Shown here: in pieces, positions 63,697 to 64,000 of the stretch
Layout of the letters: the number at the start of each line of letters is the position of its first letter
Position numbering within the stretch: position 1 is the stretch's first letter
Assembly (NCBI GenBank): GCA_039030555.1
Contig: JBCCDY010000014.1
Location: 1 to 64,000 of the forward strand
Length of the DNA: 64,000 nt
Origin: JBCCDY01 sp039030555
GTDB lineage: Bacteria > Bacteroidota > Bacteroidia > Cytophagales > Cyclobacteriaceae
Reading direction: 5' to 3'
Program-made: the position numbers and the translations under genes
The notes under the pieces: generated by a model
Told to the model about the DNA's origin: nothing
The model's database searches: none
What the model saw: only the letters and a program-made list of their open reading frames with translations

Positions 63697-63727
63697 CAAG
63701 TCTAACAAACAAAACTTACTAAAACAA
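63697..63727 (-). promoter_or_regulatory. probable promoter of the SusE/F-like gene
   Basis: Minus-strand TTG (63725-63727), a 20-base spacer and TAGACTTG (63697-63704) fit the TTG-N20-TAnnTTTG pattern with one mismatch. It lies 28 bases before the ATG at 63669. Confidence 0.5.
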
Positions 63728-63783
63728 TACTCTACACATGAAAATCATCATTAAAATCCGTTCTTTTTTGTAAAAAATTCATC

Positions 63784-63795
63784 GAAAACGTTTGC
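63784..63795. promoter_or_regulatory. LacI-type operator (site 3)
   Basis: GAAAACGTTTGC matches GCAAACGTTTGC at 11 of 12 positions. It lies between the divergent SusE/F-like gene and the partial secreted-protein gene, about 95 bases upstream of the former's predicted start point and about 75 upstream of the latter's. Confidence 0.55.
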
Positions 63796-63884
63796 AGTAC
63801 TATTGCTTTTATGAATATGTCAATTCTTTCTTCTGCAAATGAGATAAAGCTATTACATTGTACATAAGAATTTATTTTTTAGAT

Positions 63885-64000
63885 ATGAATAAAAAGATAT
63901 ACAGCTATTACAGTTTAATATTCGTTTCTCTGTTTACGTTTTCACTCAGAGCGCAAGTTGTGTCAGTAACTCCAAGGTTTCCAATAGTTACTGATGAAAT
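63885..64000 (+). CDS. secreted protein, N-terminal fragment (window edge), possibly alpha-amylase
   Basis: The first 38 codons of a gene cut by the window end. A signal peptide (KKIYSYYSLIFVSLFTFSLRAQ) is followed by VVSVTPRFPIVTDE. Secreted Bacteroidota alpha-amylases often begin their mature part with a similar VxPxFPTxxDxVTI stretch, and the place in the locus fits, but the catalytic domain is outside the window. The product is therefore an inference. A LacI-type site lies 90 bases upstream. Confidence 0.6.
   Translation, partial: MNKKIYSYYSLIFVSLFTFSLRAQVVSVTPRFPIVTDE

Overview
The window is chromosomal DNA from a Bacteroidota bacterium, most likely a marine or free-living member of the Cytophagales. 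The evidence is low GC content, SusC/SusD outer-membrane transport genes, type IX secretion substrates with the gliding-motility C-terminal domain next to a PorP/SprF gene, a hybrid two-component protein with an AraC-type output, promoters of the TAnnTTTG type, and few Shine-Dalgarno sequences. No rRNA, prophage, insertion sequence or CRISPR array was seen. One tRNA (Cys) is present. The genus cannot be fixed from the sequence alone.

Layout. 1-5 kb: M23 peptidase, CapA-like lipoprotein, MerR regulator, DprA and a J-domain/TPR membrane protein. 5-8.1 kb (minus strand): TPR protein, HMG-CoA lyase-like enzyme, Hsp20 and MetF. 8.2-12.5 kb: a methionine operon led by a SAM-I riboswitch. Its methionine synthase is split into two genes, with a four-helix-bundle (S23/IVS-type) gene lying exactly at the split. 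12.6-17.5 kb: a Ppx/GppA phosphatase followed by a compact alternating-strand cassette of ACP, cytochrome P450, GNAT-like protein, second ACP, second GNAT-like protein and a TIGR03032 protein. This cassette is the best candidate for an undescribed pathway. 17.6-25.9 kb: a type IX secretion operon of giant surface protein, PorP/SprF and second giant surface protein.

26-42.3 kb holds mostly housekeeping and envelope genes: DUF4920, gyrB, a CoA-binding protein, the hybrid sensor/AraC regulator, a PAS protein with a dimerisation helix but no ATPase domain, an FAD oxidoreductase, an LVIVD lipoprotein, a cold-shock-domain protein, a GH13 alpha-glucosidase and a short HPF. Upstream of the LVIVD gene lies an unlisted 33-codon gene that copies its signal sequence.

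42.3-64 kb looks like an alpha-glucan utilisation locus. It contains SusC-SusD, GH31 alpha-glucosidase, a CBM48-type small protein, a four-module SusE/F-like lipoprotein and the start of another secreted protein. Three paralogous lipoproteins of about 1,115 residues with FG-GAP/VCBS and UnbV/ASPIC domains, and a vanadium-haloperoxidase/PAP2-family lipoprotein, are interwoven with it. Each group of these VCBS genes follows a Sus lipoprotein gene after an intrinsic terminator. Three near-palindromic LacI-type sites (consensus GCAAACGTTTGC) lie in the two divergent promoter regions and suggest shared control by a regulator outside the window.
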